From Spirochaeta sp. (GTDB lineage Bacteria > Spirochaetota > Spirochaetia > Spirochaetales_E > Spirochaetaceae_B), in NCBI GenBank assembly GCA_030590585.1, contig JAUUYD010000099.1, forward strand, positions 1 through 7,670: 7,670 nucleotides of DNA, given 5' to 3'. Position 1 is the first letter of the stretch; every line of letters begins with the position of its first letter. This document shows, one piece after another, positions 7,336-7,670 of the stretch. The position numbers and the translations under genes are program-made. The notes beneath the pieces were generated by a model, which was not told where the DNA came from, did not search any database, and was given only the letters and a program-made list of their open reading frames with translations.

Positions 7336-7390
7336 GCATCCTGAGGCGGCAGAACAGCAGCCCGATGAATGAGCACTGCCGATTTCGGCC

Positions 7391-7670
7391 CTAGTCTTCC
7401 TTTAGATTTGTAGTGGGTATAATACATTTCGGCGGACAGGCAGCCGCAGCCGCACCCCGCCCTTCTCCCCTGACTCCAGTATAACCCAATATCGAAAGAT
7501 TGTCCGTAACAACATACCCGGCATCAGGGAATTTTCGTTCACATATCCGGCAGCCGATACATCCGGCGGTACACAGGCTCTTTGTTACCTTGGCCTTATC
7601 ATTGGAATTACAGGCAACAAACCAATCAGCATCGGCTGGAATCATCTTCATTACACCGGTAGGACAGACA
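7391..7670 (-). CDS. rnfB: RnfB-like electron transport subunit, C-terminal part only
   Basis: The gene enters from the window's right edge, and the frame stays open to base 7670; 92 residues are visible, ending at TAG 7391-7393. The Met at 7651 is internal, as the sequence VCPTGVMKMIP runs through it. That segment, then WFVACNSNDKAKV, CTAGCIGCRICER and DNLSILGY, follow the order of the RnfB C-terminal ferredoxin region. RnfB is the membrane-associated iron-sulphur subunit of the Rnf complex, which couples ferredoxin and NAD to ion pumping in anaerobes. The usual region carries two CxxCxxCxxxC motifs. Here the first keeps its three leading cysteines but has Phe at the fourth, and the second has only its final cysteine (ACPPKC), with no cysteine between residues 37 and 72 counted from the internal Met. 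That leaves ligands for one cluster. Another RnfB-like ferredoxin protein outside a true Rnf operon is possible, since the rest of the operon is not visible. Confidence 0.72.
   Translation of the reverse strand, partial: VCPTGVMKMIPADADWFVACNSNDKAKVTKSLCTAGCIGCRICERKFPDAGYVVTDNLSILGYTGVRGEGRGAAAAACPPKCIIPTTNLKED

Noticed and set aside
7378..7389. Inverted repeat GCCGA/TCGGC just after the RnfB stop, as terminator
   Set aside because: The arms are five bases with a two-base spacer and no U-tract follows on the minus strand. Too short to call.
7396..7500. Frameshift as the cause of the missing cysteines in the RnfB tail
   Set aside because: One other frame gives Cys-Gly-Cys-Gly-Cys, which does not match CxxCxxC spacing, and the frame used recovers ACPPKCI and a sensible stop. 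A sequencing error is still possible but not indicated.

Overview
The window most likely comes from a motile, anaerobic spirochaete, probably of the Spirochaeta/Treponema type. This is an inference from gene content: a diverged second-type FliG, a Maf/DUF115 protein, a PpiD/SurA-like foldase, a degenerate GH57 protein of the 4-alpha-glucanotransferase type, and the end of an RnfB-like protein. No rRNA, tRNA, CRISPR array, insertion sequence or phage gene is visible. Coding density is very high, and no stretch over about 65 bases lacks a gene.

Layout. (1) Bases 1-2947, plus strand: the 3' part of a PpiD/SurA-like parvulin-fold protein is followed after one base by a Maf/DUF115 protein that starts at GTG 1331. 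The two are almost certainly translationally coupled. A perfect 10-bp inverted repeat lies just inside the second gene. (2) Bases 2957-4096, minus strand: a FliG-family motor switch protein with a long basic N-terminal tail, meeting the Maf-like gene tail to tail with 9 bases between them. (3) Bases 4097-4159: a divergent promoter region. (4) Bases 4160-5353, plus strand: an exported protein of unknown function with two beta-sandwich regions and a helical C-terminal region. (5) Bases 5326-7335, minus strand: a full-length GH57 protein without its catalytic residues, overlapping the previous gene by 28 bases at the 3' ends. (6) Bases 7391-7670, minus strand: the C-terminal part of an RnfB-like iron-sulphur protein that runs off the window.

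How they fit together. The left half concerns the cell envelope and motility: an envelope foldase, a protein of the flagellin-glycosylation (Maf) family and a flagellar switch homologue. A functional link between the Maf-like protein and FliG is only suggested by position. The right half joins an Rnf energy-coupling subunit and a glucan-enzyme homologue with no evident link.

The most striking theme is conserved folds that have lost key residues. The GH57 protein has lost nucleophile, acid/base and the HQP motif. The RnfB tail keeps the four ligands of one [4Fe-4S] cluster and lacks those of the other. The parvulin domain lacks both conserved histidines. FliG has lost the EHPQ motif. A second point of interest is the exported-protein gene, whose -10-like element and missing spaced Shine-Dalgarno suggest a leaderless transcript.
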